Made by a program: the position numbers and the translations under genes. The notes under the pieces were generated by a model that saw only the letters and a program-made list of their open reading frames with translations, was not told the DNA's origin and searched no databases. A stretch of DNA of 64,000 bases from positions 62,760,948 through 62,824,947 of the forward strand of contig NC_059082.1 of assembly GCF_020497125.1 (NCBI RefSeq), written 5' to 3'. Positions 46,411-59,430 of the stretch are shown in pieces (the stretch's first letter is position 1; each line of letters opens with the position of its first letter). The stretch is from Mauremys mutica (lineage: Eukaryota > Chordata > Testudines > Geoemydidae).

Positions 46411-47732
46411 CAGGCAGTCCTTGATTTTACGATGTTCGACTTACAATGAACGGCACTTATGATGTTTCTGAATTGACATCCTGATTCGACTTACAACAAT
46501 TGGTTTCAACTTTAGGACGCTTGATCCCACAATTAGGGTGACCAGACGTCCCGATATTATCGGGACTGTCCCGATATTTGCTTGTTTGTCCCGCGTCCCG
46601 ACCAATGTTAGGCTCCGGAGCCTGGAACAAGCAAAGGCTCCGGAGCCTGGAAGGGCTCGCGCCCTCCCCTGCCCCGACTCCGCCCCCTCCTTCTCCAATT
46701 GGATCCCTCCCCAAATCCCCGCCTCTTGCCAAGCACACCATGCCCAGGAGACGCAGGGGAACGCGGGGCCAGGGTGACTGTGAGTCCGGCCTGGCCCCGA
46801 GCAGGCAGGACTCGGGCGCGGTACCTGGAGGGAGATTAGGGGGTAGCCTGCGGGGCCAGGCGGTGGCTGCCCACCTGGGCAGCGGGACGTGGGAGCAACT
46901 GCTGCTGCAGCTCCCACTGCCGTGGGGGGAGGAAGCGGCCAAGCATGTGGCGCCCGGGCCCGAACCCCCCGAGCCTGAGCCTGCTGCGGGGACCCAGCAG
47001 CACACACGCTGCGCCCAGCCGCTGGCCAGTCGCGTCTGGGCTGGCTGCCCAGCTGGTGCAATCCCGCGGCGGAGGCATCGGCAGCCCAGCCCCGTTCGTT
47101 CCCCTGCAGGACCCGAGCGGGATGGGGGGGATGGGGCCTGCTGCCCCCACTCCAGGGCCGCCCGCGGGATTGCACCAGCTGGGCAGCCAGCCCAGACGCT
47201 ACTGGCCAGGGGCTGGGCGCGCGCTGTATGCGCGCTGGGTCCCCGCAGCAGGCCCAGGGTCGGGGGGTTCGTGGGCACAAGAGCCGCAGCTGCCAAGCTT
47301 GGCCAGTGGCCGCTTCCTCCCCCCGCGGATGTGGGAGCTGCAGCAGCGGCTGCTCTCAAGTCCCGCTGCCCAGGTGGGGAGAACAGCCGCCGCCGCCTGG
47401 CCCCGCAGGCCACTCCCTACTCTCCCTACAGGTACCGCGCCCGAGTCCTGCCTGCTCAGGGCCAGGCCGGACTCACACTCACCCTGGCCCCGCGCTCCCC
47501 TGAGTCTCCCGGGCCTCCCTCCAGCACTTGTGGAGGGAGGAGGAATCGGGGGTGGGGGATTTATTTATTTTTTGCTCTGCCGCCATTTTTTCCCCCTCTG
47601 CCCCCCCCCCCCGCGTCCCGATATTTGACCTGGGTGATCTGGTCACCCTACCCACAATAGAGTATATTGCGACATTTTGACTTAGATGCAATTTTCAGGA
47701 ACCAATTGTGTCGTAAGTCTGAGGACTGTTTG
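46411..47732. mobile_element. mariner-type MITE interrupted by a hAT element
   Basis: The ends are CAGGCAGTCCTTGA and, reverse complemented, CAAACAGTCCTCAGACTTA, flanked by TA (46409-46410 and 47733-47734). Inside are TTCGACTTACAA and TGTCGTAAGTCTG words in inverted arrangement. Without the inserted hAT and one TSD copy it is about 197 bp. The TA target and small size fit a Tc1/mariner MITE. Confidence 0.72.
46534..47650. mobile_element. Fold-back hAT-type element
   Basis: A 1117-bp element is flanked by the 8-bp duplication CCCACAAT (46526-46533 and 47651-47658), with ends TAGGGTGACCAGA and, reverse complemented, TAGGGTGACCAGATC. The interior is GC-rich and forms a long inverted repeat. The arms run about 46735-47067 and 47164-47525 around a spacer of about 96 bp. 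For example, TGGTGCAATCCCGC at 47054-47067 is mirrored by GCGGGATTGCACCA at 47164-47177. Long open frames on both strands arise from this palindrome and have no domains. Its first 13 bases match the truncated element at 24571. Confidence 0.9.
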
Positions 47733-47734
47733 TA

Positions 47735-50175
47735 TTTTATAAGTTCAAATGTGTCCAACACAGTTCAGCTGAAGGCAGGATCAAGGATGCCTCAAAAAGA
47801 CATTTAATCAGATTAAAAGGATTTACAGATGGTTACCATGTAGCAGATTTCTGCAATATGAACGTCTTTCAATAGGGCGGCAAATGTGGATTGAGATCTG
47901 GTAGAATGGCTTATGTCCCCAGGAGGGCACCACACATTAGCAGGTACATAGCAGGAGAGGATGCAGCAAGAAACTCACTTAGAAAGTCTCTGGGTGGACA
48001 CTGGCATCCCTTTAACTCTGTGATAGACACAAATAGCCTCAGAGGAAACTCATAACAGTGTGATACGGTCAAAATAATGTGCTAGCATTCTCCTAATATA
48101 TAAGATGGGAAGGGCAGCAACCTCTCTAATCTGATGAGGTTTAGGGTGCAAAACTGGCTTCTGAATTGCCTGATTGACATGAAAGTCCAAGAGAACTCTG
48201 GGTAAAAATGGTGGGTATGGTCAGAGGAATACCTTAGCCTTGCAAGTCATCAAAAACCCTAATTCACCAACTCTTCAAGCAGAGGTACTTGCCTCAGTGG
48301 CTTTCATTGAAAGGTTTAAAAGGGTACAGGTAGCTAGAGGCTCAAAGGAAAGTTTCATGAAAGAATAAAGAACAAAAATTCAAGTTCCAAGTTGGGGTGA
48401 ATTATCTGAAATTTGGGAAGGAGTTGATTAATCCTTTGATGAATCTGGAAGTTGCAGGGCAAGCAAATACCAAGAATTCTTTCACAGGGCAATGAAACCC
48501 TGTGATAGCCACTAGGTGAACTTTCATGGAGCTCAAAGAGACACCTCATTGCTTCAGCATGTAAATATATTGTAGAACCTCAAAAATAGGGGACAGTAAG
48601 TGCACCAGTGCTAAAATCTCTTCTATTTCTGAAGGTACGTTTTCCTGATGGATTCCTTTCTACTGCTCAACAGGACTTGTAGAACCTCTCTGGAGAATTC
48701 TAACCCCCAGAGTCATCCAAGTAACAAGACCTGACCCAGAGTGCATATGTAGGGATGACAAATGTTCCCCAAATCCTGAGTGAAAAGCCTGGGGAATCAG
48801 TGGGAGATTAATGGCCAGCTGGGTGGAGAGGTGAAGTAAATAAGGAAACCACATTTGTCTTGGCCAGGTTGGCACAATCAAGATTACTGTGGCTTTGTCC
48901 TGTCTGTTAATAGTTAATGTGGTTATATTTTGTCAGAATCACCTGGTAATTATCATTTCTGAATTGCAGGTTGGCTGACAAGTAATTTTTGCCTCCAAAA
49001 AGATCTAAGCTCTTCTGGCTTTTATCATGTGAGGTAGCCTTGGAATGAGACTGCCTGCTGCATTCGTTTACTTCATCCACAACTAGGGAGTTAAATTCTG
49101 AACTCCTACCTGGAACAGTTTACTTTTTGTCTGCTCTCTTAGATTTTTGGAGGTAGTGGCAGAGGTCTGCCAAATGGTCTTTGAAGCATCTACTAACCCT
49201 TTGTTTACAGAAAGGGCTACCTGTGCTGAAGATGATGTGTGAAAGATGTCCAGCAATTTGCGCTGAGTCTCTTGAACTTCTCCTAATAGGATTTGAAGAG
49301 TGTCTACCACTCTTTTAATCAAATCCACATTGTTTAAAGTAATCTACTACAGATAGAGATAAAAAAATTATGAGTTTTCAAATGATATCTTACAAGCATA
49401 CTTTGTACAAAGATTATTACAATAGTGTGTAAGATGTGAATATAGGGGAATATCTAGGTACTTTATTCATAACACAAATTACCGCAGTATCTAGGCACAA
49501 CAGATACTGTGAAATTTAATTAAAATGAAATTAGCATTTAATTGCTACAGAATCTTTTTCAACTCCAATGGTAATTAAAGCATTAACTGGTCTGCTACAT
49601 TGCAGTCCATTGGTCAATATGTGGATTCAATTCTAGAAAATAATATTTAAGTGCTCATTTTTATAGGAAACTAAGTACCAACAAGGAACACGTGAATTCT
49701 ATGACACTGCTGGCTTCCCAACTGCCTGGGGAGATAAAGTCTACATACAAATGGCTAATAGTGCATCAGTGCATAATGTGGTGAGCATCAGGAATTGTGA
49801 TGTGTTCTATTCCCTCAATATATATGGGATGCCAGGTGCAGAAGATCTATTGTAGTTCCCTGGACAGTACTAGGGCTATTTCCTTTAGCAAGGTATTTGA
49901 ATGCAGATGGAAGCAGACTGCTGGTTTCAATATGGCATCCACTGTAAGTCTTCTATAAATGCTTAGTCATGAACAAACAAATGCCCTAATGACCTCTGTT
50001 TATTCAGTGATTTATTCATAGGCTGCTTTTTCTTTGTATGCACAAAAATACTGCATAATTTGTTCACATGCATAGGCAGAGCAAAGAGCAAAGGCATAGC
50101 CCAACAACTGCATTCAGCATGAACAAAAAAATAGATACAACAGCCACAACATTCCAGCTTAGGCACCCGAACGCC
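47735..50175. other. Unassigned DNA
   Basis: No gene or repeat was recognised. Frames are at most 81 codons and motif-less. Confidence 0.55.
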
Positions 50176-50179
50176 CACT

Positions 50180-50330
50180 CTGTTGACTTGGGAACTTCAT
50201 TCCACATTTAGGCCACTATGAGTTTTGGGTGCTCAGTACCTGTGACAATGAGGCCACTTATTTAGGTTCACTAAACATGGACTTAGGTCTCTGACACTGA
50301 ACACCCAAGTTTGGGCATCCTGGCCAAACC
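50180..50330 (+). repeat. Ancient amniote dispersed repeat, unclassified
   Basis: GTTTTGGGTGCTCAGTACC, GAGGCCACTTATTTAGG, ACATGGACTTAGG and CCAAGTTTGGGCATCC follow the same word order as 11410-11500 and 34470-34620. Old and diverged. Confidence 0.5.
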
Positions 50331-50339
50331 CTTCACAGT

Positions 50340-51790
50340 GATGACCTTAATTTGAATGCTGATTTGTACATCATTCGTGTAACTATCATTTACCATACCA
50401 AGCTTAAAAGGACAAACTGTCAGATAACTACTGCCCTCCAAATAGAAAAAGTTATTTTATTCATAACCATGTTGATTTTTTAATCATTAGGGTTACAAGT
50501 TACTGGATTTCAACTTTTTTGAAAAAGCAAACAGCTAATACTCTTTCTATTTAGAGCACTAAGTATAACTTACACTTACTTACGGGCTTTTCAGTGAGTT
50601 AGTTTAGCGGATACACTCAACAGTAGCTTCTTCTGTTGAGGGTTCAAAGATCTCACCCTTTGTATCTTGTATATATAAAAATGAGTAATCTTGTACCATG
50701 AATAAACTAAATAATGCAGAGTTCAACACTGCAGTAAGTGACCCCATTAATTTGAAGGTTTCTTTTCCCATCATACAAACATATCTAACAGAGATGTGTT
50801 GGCAAATAAAAGGAAGCTAGGCATTCTGTCAGGAGAAAGGAGAGACAAACACGACTGCTGAATGTGAAAATGAAGTGACAAATAAGTGTGCAAAGTGTAA
50901 TCATGATGAAGTGAAGAGGCTAACTACCAAACAGGTCACAAATTCAACACTGAAGGAAAAAGAACGCAAAGAATTGTAGGGGTGCAGCTTTGTTCATTGG
51001 GTTTGCATGTGTACAATGCAGTATGAACTGCAAACATTTAGAAGCAATTACCTGAGCAGAACACTGGATTCTAAGACATTAGAATAATGGGAGAATTACT
51101 AAGCTGACCAACTTGGCTGGTAAGTGCTTTTGAGCAGCATTTGTTGTGTATGCATACAATGCTTAACAAACCAGGCCGCCAATCATGATTGTGATCTCTA
51201 GGAACTATCAAAAGAGCTACAATTTAAAACCTAGTATATTGTTCTTGGTCTTTTGCATATACTTTTACTTAGTTGAGTTTCTCATTTTTTCCTATTTTCT
51301 TTACATTCTCCTCATTGTAACTAGATTCCAATGTCTTCTACTCTACAAAGCTTCTACTGTTCCAGTACCAGTGACTATCTACCATCCAACATCCCACCTG
51401 TGAAGAAGTAACCGGGCGTGAACTCTTGCATATTAACTTATAAGAATGTTCAGTAATTGATCCACATGCCTATGGCTTCATTATCTATTCCATCTTAAGT
51501 CACCAGTTTTCATCTGACTTCCATATACTGGACTTCATGACCTGAACAAATAAAGTTTTGCTTTGTCATCTCATCTTTTTCAAGTGGTAAGTCACTACAG
51601 CGACAGTCCTTGTAAGAATTGAAACGAATGATGCCAGCAGAGATCTCAACTAGACTCTTAGAAATGTAGGATCTTATCAATGCTGACCAGCTATACAGTA
51701 CAAGCACACTGCAGTCGTGCCTACTTTGAGAGGGTTGTTCTCCTATGAGCATGCAATGAATACAGTTTAGTCCCCTGGTGAACCTTGTCA
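50340..51790. other. Unassigned DNA
   Basis: AT-rich, with no gene or recognised repeat. Confidence 0.6.
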
Positions 51791-51794
51791 GGGC

Positions 51795-51995
51795 AGGTAG
51801 CATGGTCTAAGGGTTAGAGTAGGAGAGTGCATCAGAATTTGTTTCTGTCTCTACCACTTATTTGTTGTGAGACCTGCAGCAAGCCAATGAATCTCTTTCC
51901 TGCCATGGAGGTAATACCTAATCACCTTTGTAAAGCACTCTAACAGCGCCACATGAAAGGCACTTTACGTGCCAACTACTGTTATAATCATTGCC
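51795..51995 (+). repeat. Near full-length MIR-like SINE
   Basis: The order is AGCATGGTCTAAGGGTTAGAG, CTACCACTTATTTGTTGTGAG, AATGAATCTCTTTCCTGCC, TTTGTAAAGCACTCTAAC and ATGAAAGGCACTTTACG. This runs from the tRNA-like region through the core to the L2-like 3' end of MIR-type SINEs, in + orientation. Confidence 0.75.
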
Positions 51996-54900
51996 CACTA
52001 GGAATTTAGCAAACCTACTTATTTTATAGACGCTAATAAACAGCCATCCCATTCTAATGACTTTTGTTAAAATAAACCTGAGCTAGACCTACTGTACAAG
52101 TGAAAGACTCCACCTGCAGTCATTGATTGCATCCAGCCATTCAGTGACTGTCACATTCATTTCCTCTGAAGAATAAAACACATCTTTACCAGTGGCAGGT
52201 CATGCGTATATCTATATTTCAACAAACCTTTTGCTCTAGGTTAGTTATGAATGGGTTTTTCCCAACTGAAAAGCTGAGAAGTTAACTTTGTGGCACTGAT
52301 AGATTTCTCTCATCAGGAGAGCACCTTTTTTTGTGTGGTGGGGGGAAGTGATGCTTTTAAGGTAAGACAAATTTTGGGTCACTCAGCCTTGACATAATTT
52401 TCTTTAATGTCAGCAAGAATTCCATATAGTGCTGCATTAAATGGCCACATCACCTTATGTAGGATTTACTGCAGGGAAGTGACCTTTACAGCTTTTTCAT
52501 TCTTTTGCCTTATAAATATGATCCATGTGTATGTAAGGATTTATGTAAGCTCAAACTGTCAAACCGATAACTGGCCCTTGTGTACTTTCTTAACCTGGAC
52601 TTTTCCAATTCCGTTATATTGCAGTACAGTATTTATCAGGCGTTGGTGTGTTTAGAAATAATTGTACATCACATCTCCTGTAATATTTAATTCTTTTAGT
52701 GTGAAACTGCACCTGCAGAAAAAAACTTGAGACTGAAGTTTGGAATGCTTCTTTCCTTTGCCTTTCGGGTGTCTTTATTTCTGCAAGGTTGCACTTTGTC
52801 ACAGGGTTGACTGAGCAAAGGCTTGTGAAGTTATCCCTTGGGTGTTTCCTCATCTCTGATCATGCCTGTCTAATCATTTATTTTTTCCGAGAGATAACTA
52901 TATTCTCTATCTTTCTGTCACAAGGAAAAAAACTTTCAAGGTTATTAGGTGCATTTTTCACTAAAAGGCATGGTTCCCCCCTCCCCACCTTTTGCTTGCT
53001 TAATAAAAATTCACCTCCAATTTTTTATTTGATTTTTAAGAGACCTCTGAAGTTCCACGCTCACATGAATTTGTTGAGAATCAAAAACTTTACAACATCT
53101 TTCTTTACATAAGTAAAGTTTTAAATGGTCAGAGCATGTTCTTCTTCTACAGTAACTCTGCTGCATTTTTGTCTGCACAGTTTTTCAGTTAGTCACAACT
53201 TGACTATATTTCAGCAAATGCAATCCTTGATTGGGAATAGGCTACAAGTTTAATTCCAGTACAATGCTTGCTTCAAAATGAGGGTCCTCCGCCACACCGT
53301 TTATCCAGACAGGTGTAAGTATTTGTCCAATATTTATGCATCTCTTTAAGGGTCCCTGTTAAAGCCCAGATTTTTCTTACTCTGAGCCCTGGAGCTGTTT
53401 CTATCACTATACTTCGTAAAAAACAAACAAACATGCCTTTGATTTCTTTTAGAAGCTCTCTTTTTTAAATTTCTTAGTACTTTAAAATTTCTTAATACTT
53501 AGAAAAATTATACTGCGACATTAACATTTTTGGCCAAGTTTCTTGACATAAGAATTGCATTTCTGATTTCTAAATCTTTTGAGTGAATTCTGAAAGGGCA
53601 CTCAACCTTAGAAAAGCTGGCAAGCCAGCAAAGCATGATTAATTCACAAACCTAAGTTTAGAATTTGGCACTTTTTAAGCAATGATGACCAATGGGGAGG
53701 GCATTTCTTGGCAATTAATGAGAAGCTGGAGGTGCTGAGAATGCCTTGGGCTCTTAACCTCAGTAAGGACCAACTGGGTAACTGTTGTGGCTGTTTTCCC
53801 CATAATTATAGATCAGACACTTTCAATCAGAATAGTTTTGATCTTAGATTCAAATACCACCACAACAAAAAATGAAAAAATGTTACAGCTCAGTGAGGAA
53901 GCTCCCATGCCTCTCCTCTGTCATGTTGCCCAGAACTGAATACCAAATGGCTCCCTGTCTTTGCAGACAGCAGAGTCCAAAAGATTTCAGAGTTCAGGAC
54001 AGAAAACAAAGCCACAATTATACATCTTAATGCAGCACAACACATGTTGTAAAATTAAGAAAGTATACAATAATTGCTGTTTCATACTGTGTCAACTTGC
54101 ATATGGTGCATTTTGACAGCACCGACTTCTAACAAAGATCAGGACAGTAAATAATGGGAAAGCAGAACTTGAATCACAGTTATATTGAAAATACAGATTA
54201 TCAGCACCATCAAAATGAAAAAAACATTCTCGCAGTAGGTGCCAGGCAACCTGCTTTTCATTACAGTAAACTTACCAGAATAGGGAAGCCTCTGTTTTAA
54301 GTGATGAGCTACTTAAAGAATCCCCAGCTTTTTAATATTACTTTGTGCAAGCTTAAATTATTCTGCTACAAATAGATCTTGACATAACCAGAAGTGGCAG
54401 TGGGTGTGGGACAAAAACTGAAATAAAAAAAGCTACCTGTTTTGTAATAGCTGCTGTGTAACCAAGCCATAAGGCACTGGATTGTGACATTTAATATCCT
54501 TTAGACACCTATTCCATGTTGTGAATAAAAACCCTGATTTCCCACTAGTTTCGGGTCTGCAACCGCTATGACAGGAAGATTGATAAACACTTAATACATA
54601 CAAATTAACTTTTTACATTAAAGCTTACGATGGCAATGACGATTTCTGGACTGTGCCCCTCTTGTCAATTACACTTTCTCTGGATTCTAAATGTTAGACC
54701 TGCCGCAGGTTAACACTTAATTATCTAGAGAGGTGCCCAACAGCTTTGTCCCAGAGTAGATTGCATAGGTGGCATCTCTGATGGGCGCTGCATTCTGATG
54801 TCATTCCCAATGGTATTCACCACTCCATCCCAAAAGTCAAGCTCCTGGGCATGGATATCAGCATTTAGCAAAGCTAATTGCCAGTCATTGTGTAATTAGT

Positions 54901-57775
54901 CTTAAAACAGAAAGTGCTGTGCTGCTTTCAGAAAGGCATCTGTGTGATCAAAAAAAGCCTAAGCTATACCCTGTGGTATTTTATTCTTTCCTTAATATTT
55001 GGGTTTTACTTAGAGTTTGTACTGCCTATGTGGTCACTACCCCCAGTGGAATCAACTGCAAAATCATGAAATAATGCCAATCATTCTGCACCTGATCTGC
55101 ACTCTGAAAACTAACTCCTCTCCAGTAGGATCAATTAAGAGACTTTCCAGACAATGGATAGGCCCGACCTCCAACCAACTTTGGGTCCAGGTAGAAGTTT
55201 GGAGATTCAGGCCATCTTTCAAATAGTCTGGATATATTTTAGAAAAGCATGAACTCAGTACCATAACAAGCTCTTTATTATCAGAGACAACATCTTTCCA
55301 GGGTGTTCAAAATCTTATTTGCATTCTTTTCTGAAGTCTATATAAGAACCGATTAGAGCTAGTCAAATATTGGAACCATTTATTGAATTTCTCCACTGCA
55401 CTCAGAAGATTTACAAGTGCTTAGGGCTAGTCCTGCTGCAATATACAAAACTACCATAACTCCTTGAATTCCTCACTCAAGACTACTTAGTTTAAGGGCT
55501 TTGTGTTTGTTTAGAGGGTTTCTATACATTAGTCTTCACATGACCCAGAAGTCAACAGCTCCACAAATCCCAAGTAAGGATGGCATGGTACATATTGCCA
55601 CCCTTAATTCTATGCTGCTGCCTGCAGAGCTGGGCCCTCAGCCAGTATAGCAGCAGCATTTGACATATAGTACTTCACAAGGGATGTTAGAAGTTGTGAC
55701 AGATGTTGCAATTTCCTGAACACATTTTTGAATTAAGTTTAAGTTTCTTAGGAGTTCGTTGTATTAAAATGCAAAGATTTACATATTATTGCAGGACTGT
55801 ATATAACGCCACTAGGGAGGAGACCTGACTAAGCCTGGGAATTGTTCTCCAAACAACTTTGTGAAACAATGTGAACTTTTAAAGTTAAGAAGGTTTCCCA
55901 GAAAATCTTTAGGGGGAGATGTATACAAAGGTAACTCCTCCAGTTATGCAAAAACCCAGCTTTTTAAAACTATGCCCTGAGGAGAAACCCATTGTCTATG
56001 TTGTCAGTTACCTATTCCGAGAGCAAAGACCCTGATTATGTAAAGGAATGACTCTCAGATTCATGAGCGTGTTTGTTCTGAGCCAAGGCAGTTCTGAACT
56101 TGTAACCACAGAAGAACTCCTGGATGGGGTTTGAAGGACTGCTCACCTACCTGGGGTCTTTCTGGAGTTAGAGTGAATACTGGTAAGCTTATTAGCATAG
56201 ATGTACGTCCTTTTAGCATTTTTAATATGCTTTCTCTAATGCTTTTATCTTAAGAATAAATATGCTTGCTTAGATATAGCTGTGCAGTAACTTAACTGTG
56301 GGTAATTACACTGTTTATAGCCTCTGAGGAAGGAAGGCAAAGCAGGCCTGCTGGGACAGTCTGACTTGGTGGGGAATTCACAGAGTAGGCAGACAACGGT
56401 GCAGCCTGGAAATACCCCAGTCATGAGGAAAAGAGATATGGGTCTCTGCCCAGTAGAGGTGACAGCTTGGGAGCCAGAAGCCTAAAAGTGGGTGCCCCGA
56501 TGGACCAGAGGGAAAATACAGGTGCAGCTGCCCTGAACTGACATAAGTATCCTTTGATATTAAGGATATTAAGGAGGTTAAGTAGAACACTCATTTTGTT
56601 TATTCATTTGTTGATTTGATTAATGTCAGGTCATTTGTATATCAGTCCACCTTTCCTCTCTCCTCCATTAGTTTAAGATAAGAACATTTGCCAGCCTTGT
56701 CCTTTCTAGGGTTCGTTAATATCCTAAAACCAGGACATGTCAGGAATTAAGAATATTTATAATTTTATTTCTAAGGCACTGTCCATCCATGCCATCCCAC
56801 TTGCTTCCCTCAGCAAGGCCAGCCGCGTGCAACAGAAACAGTTGAAAGAACCATAGCATTGACTAATTTTAATTACAACAGAACAATGAACTAGTCTGTT
56901 TAAAAGCTATTAATAGGTATTTTTTTAAGTGGAGAATGTTTGTGGGGAATAATCATCTAGGTTAATTTAGTTGGACTTCTAGCTGAGCTTTAAGAACAGT
57001 ACAAATAATTGATGTTTGGGTAATTCAAATGTTATTTAATTTAAGGCCTACGCTTTTATTAAATAGGTTAATTATTCATTCATTATTATTATTTTGTTCT
57101 TACATGTTCTGGGACTAAAATCCCAAAATAGCACAAGGGGAGCCGCACCTAGTATTTCTGGCCAATTACACACACAAGTAAACATATTAAATCACCTTTA
57201 GCACATAGGTGCATTAATCAGTGCATAGACCTTCTATAGAACTATCCTGAGATTTGGTTGGGTAAGCATACCAAAATATGGAGCATCTGAGAAGTTGAGC
57301 TGAAAGGTCATACAAAAACAAACTCATGAGATTCACGACTTCCCGCTGTTGTTTGGTTGGAGCCAATATAAGGGGCCAAAAACAGCCTTGTTTAAAATTT
57401 CACTTCCAGTCCCATTCAGAAGCAGGAATGGAACGAGAATATGTTAATTTAAGGTATTAATATTTATTTTTCGCCTCCCACAAAATTTAAACAGTTGGTT
57501 TAGGTCCGGTTTGTGTTTTGTTCTCTTTCTATTGCTCTTAAGTATCTCTATGATGGTATCTGTGTCTGTGGACAATCTCTCACCACAGGTCAAGATGCAC
57601 TCACTTAAACCAATTTTTAAAAGGCAAGAGAGCAATTTATTATTTCTCATATTAGATAAACATTTTGGGGTAATGACAATGTCTCTCTGTGTGTTTGTAT
57701 AGTACCTCACCTACAAAGACACTGGCAATATCATTGAGAATATAGAAGTGTATATTTTTGCAATGGAATTGCACA
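51996..57775. other. Unassigned DNA
   Basis: Almost 6 kb, AT-rich, with no supported gene and no repeat I can classify. Frames of up to 107 codons (52789-53112) look like chance translations of T-rich sequence. Conserved noncoding elements could be present but cannot be recognised without alignment. Confidence 0.55.
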
Positions 57776-57829
57776 ATTTTTCACTCATTCATTGTTGAGA
57801 AGCAGAGGTGTGTCAGTATATGGTATAGC

Positions 57830-59299
57830 TACAGAGGCCAACCTCACATCCTGATGTCTCATCCAGATTTCTCTGGATCCCAGCAGCACAGTAACTCTCC
57901 AACACCACATTCTACAAGCCACTATCCTCTGATCCCACTGAGAAGTACCAAAGAAACTACACCATCTGCTCAAGAAACTCCTGCTATAGCACAGGAACAA
58001 ATCTACACAGACACACTCCTAAAGCCAGGACCAGGGGTATTCTATCTGCTACCCAAGATCCATAAACCTGGACACCCCATCATCTCAGGCATTGGCATTA
58101 TTACAGCAGGATTACCTGGCTATTTGGACTCTCTCCTCAGACCCTACACTACCAGCACCCCTAGCTATCTTCGAGACACCATCAACTTCCTGAAGAAACT
58201 ACAATGCATTGGTGATCTTCCTGAAAACACCATCTTGGCCACCATGAATGTAGAAGCTCTTTACAACAATATTCCACATGGGGATGGACTATAAGCTGTC
58301 AGGAACAGTATCTCTGATGAGGCCATGGCACACCTGGTGGCTGAACTTTGTGACTTTGTCCTCGCCATTTCAGATTTGGGGACAACTTATACCTTCAAGT
58401 CAGCGGCACTGCTATGGGTACCTGGATGGCCCCACAGTATGCCAACATTTTTATGGCTCACTTAGAACAACACTTCCTCAGCTCTCGCCCCCTAGCACCC
58501 CTCCTCTACTTGCGCTACATTGATGACATCTTCATCATATGGACCCACGGGAAGGAGGCCCTTCAGGAATTCCACCTGGATTTCAACAATTTCCATTCCA
58601 CCACCAATCTCAGCCTGGACCAGTCCACACAAGAGATCCACTTCCTGGACACTACAGTGCAAATAAGTGATGGTCACATAAACACCACCCTATACCGGAA
58701 ACCTACTGACTGCTATACTTACCTACATGCCTCCAGCTTCCACCCAGGACACATCACACGATCCATTGTCTACAGCCAAGCCCTAAAATACCACCAAATT
58801 TGCTCCAATCCCTCGGACAGAGACAAACACCTACAATATCTTTATCAAGCATTCTTAAAACTACAATACCCACCTGGGGAAGTGAGGAAAAAGATTGACA
58901 GAGCCTGCACATCTATCAATGTGATATATGCCATCATGTGCCAGCAATGCCTCTCTGCCATGTACATTGGCCAAACCGGACAGTCACTACGTAAAAGAAT
59001 TAATGGACACAAATCAGTCATCAGGAATGGTAACATACAAAAGCCAGTAGGAGAACACTTCAATCTCCCTGGACATTCTATAACAGATTTTAAAGTAGCC
59101 ATACTTAAACAAAAAAAACTTCAAAAACAGACTTCAGAGAGAAACTGCAGAGCTACAATTCATTTGCAAATTTAACACCATTCATTTGGGCTTGAATAGA
59201 GACTGGGAGTGGATGGCTCACTACAAAGGCAATTATCTCTCTCTTGCTATTGACACCTCCTCATCAATTATTGAGTGTGGATCACATCCACCCTGATTG
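57830..59299 (+). pseudogene. Penelope-like RT/GIY-YIG polyprotein, broken
   Basis: The product would reverse-transcribe the element and nick the target. RT blocks visible are FYLLPKIHKPG (near 58040-58070), ILATMNVEALYNNIPH (RT motif A region), SGTAMGTWMAPQYANIF (58396-58450), LRYIDDIFIIW with the catalytic YxDD motif (58516-58527), and HFLDTTV. The GIY-YIG domain shows VIYAIMC (from about 58921) and MYIGQTGQSLRKRINGH (from 58960). Breaks: an in-frame TAA at 58292-58294, a frameshift near 58375 and a frameshift in an A-run near 59112, after which the frame resumes with a Leu-Asn-Arg-Asp-Trp-Glu-Trp type C-terminus ending near 59299. The stretch between RT and GIY-YIG (near 58890-58920) looks much shorter than in complete family members, suggesting an internal deletion. 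It is not functional. Confidence 0.88.
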
Positions 59300-59400
59300 A
59301 ATTGGCTCTGTCAACACTGGCTCTCTACTTGTAAGGTAACTCTTTTCTCTTCATGTGTCAGTATATTTATGCCTGCATCTGTGATTTTCACTCCATGCAT

Positions 59401-59430
59401 CTGAAGAAGTGGGTTTTTTACCCACAAAAG
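59401..59430 (+). other. Hammerhead-ribozyme-like core in Penelope 3' tail
   Basis: CTGAAGA (59401-59407) matches the CUGANGA core exactly. It is followed by a 6-bp stem, GTGGGT/ACCCAC (59409-59414 with 59420-59425), a T5 loop and AAAA where GAAA is expected. A possible short stem III (GC-TTAT-GC) and the AAATAAA tail follow. Hammerheads are known in Penelope-like elements. The lost G suggests this copy is inactive. Confidence 0.5.

Noticed and set aside
46441..47691. Very long open frames (up to 360 codons) on both strands
   Set aside because: They lie inside a GC-rich fold-back hAT. Overlapping frames on both strands with Pro/Gly/Arg/Ala-rich content and no domain are a by-product of low stop-codon density and the palindrome.
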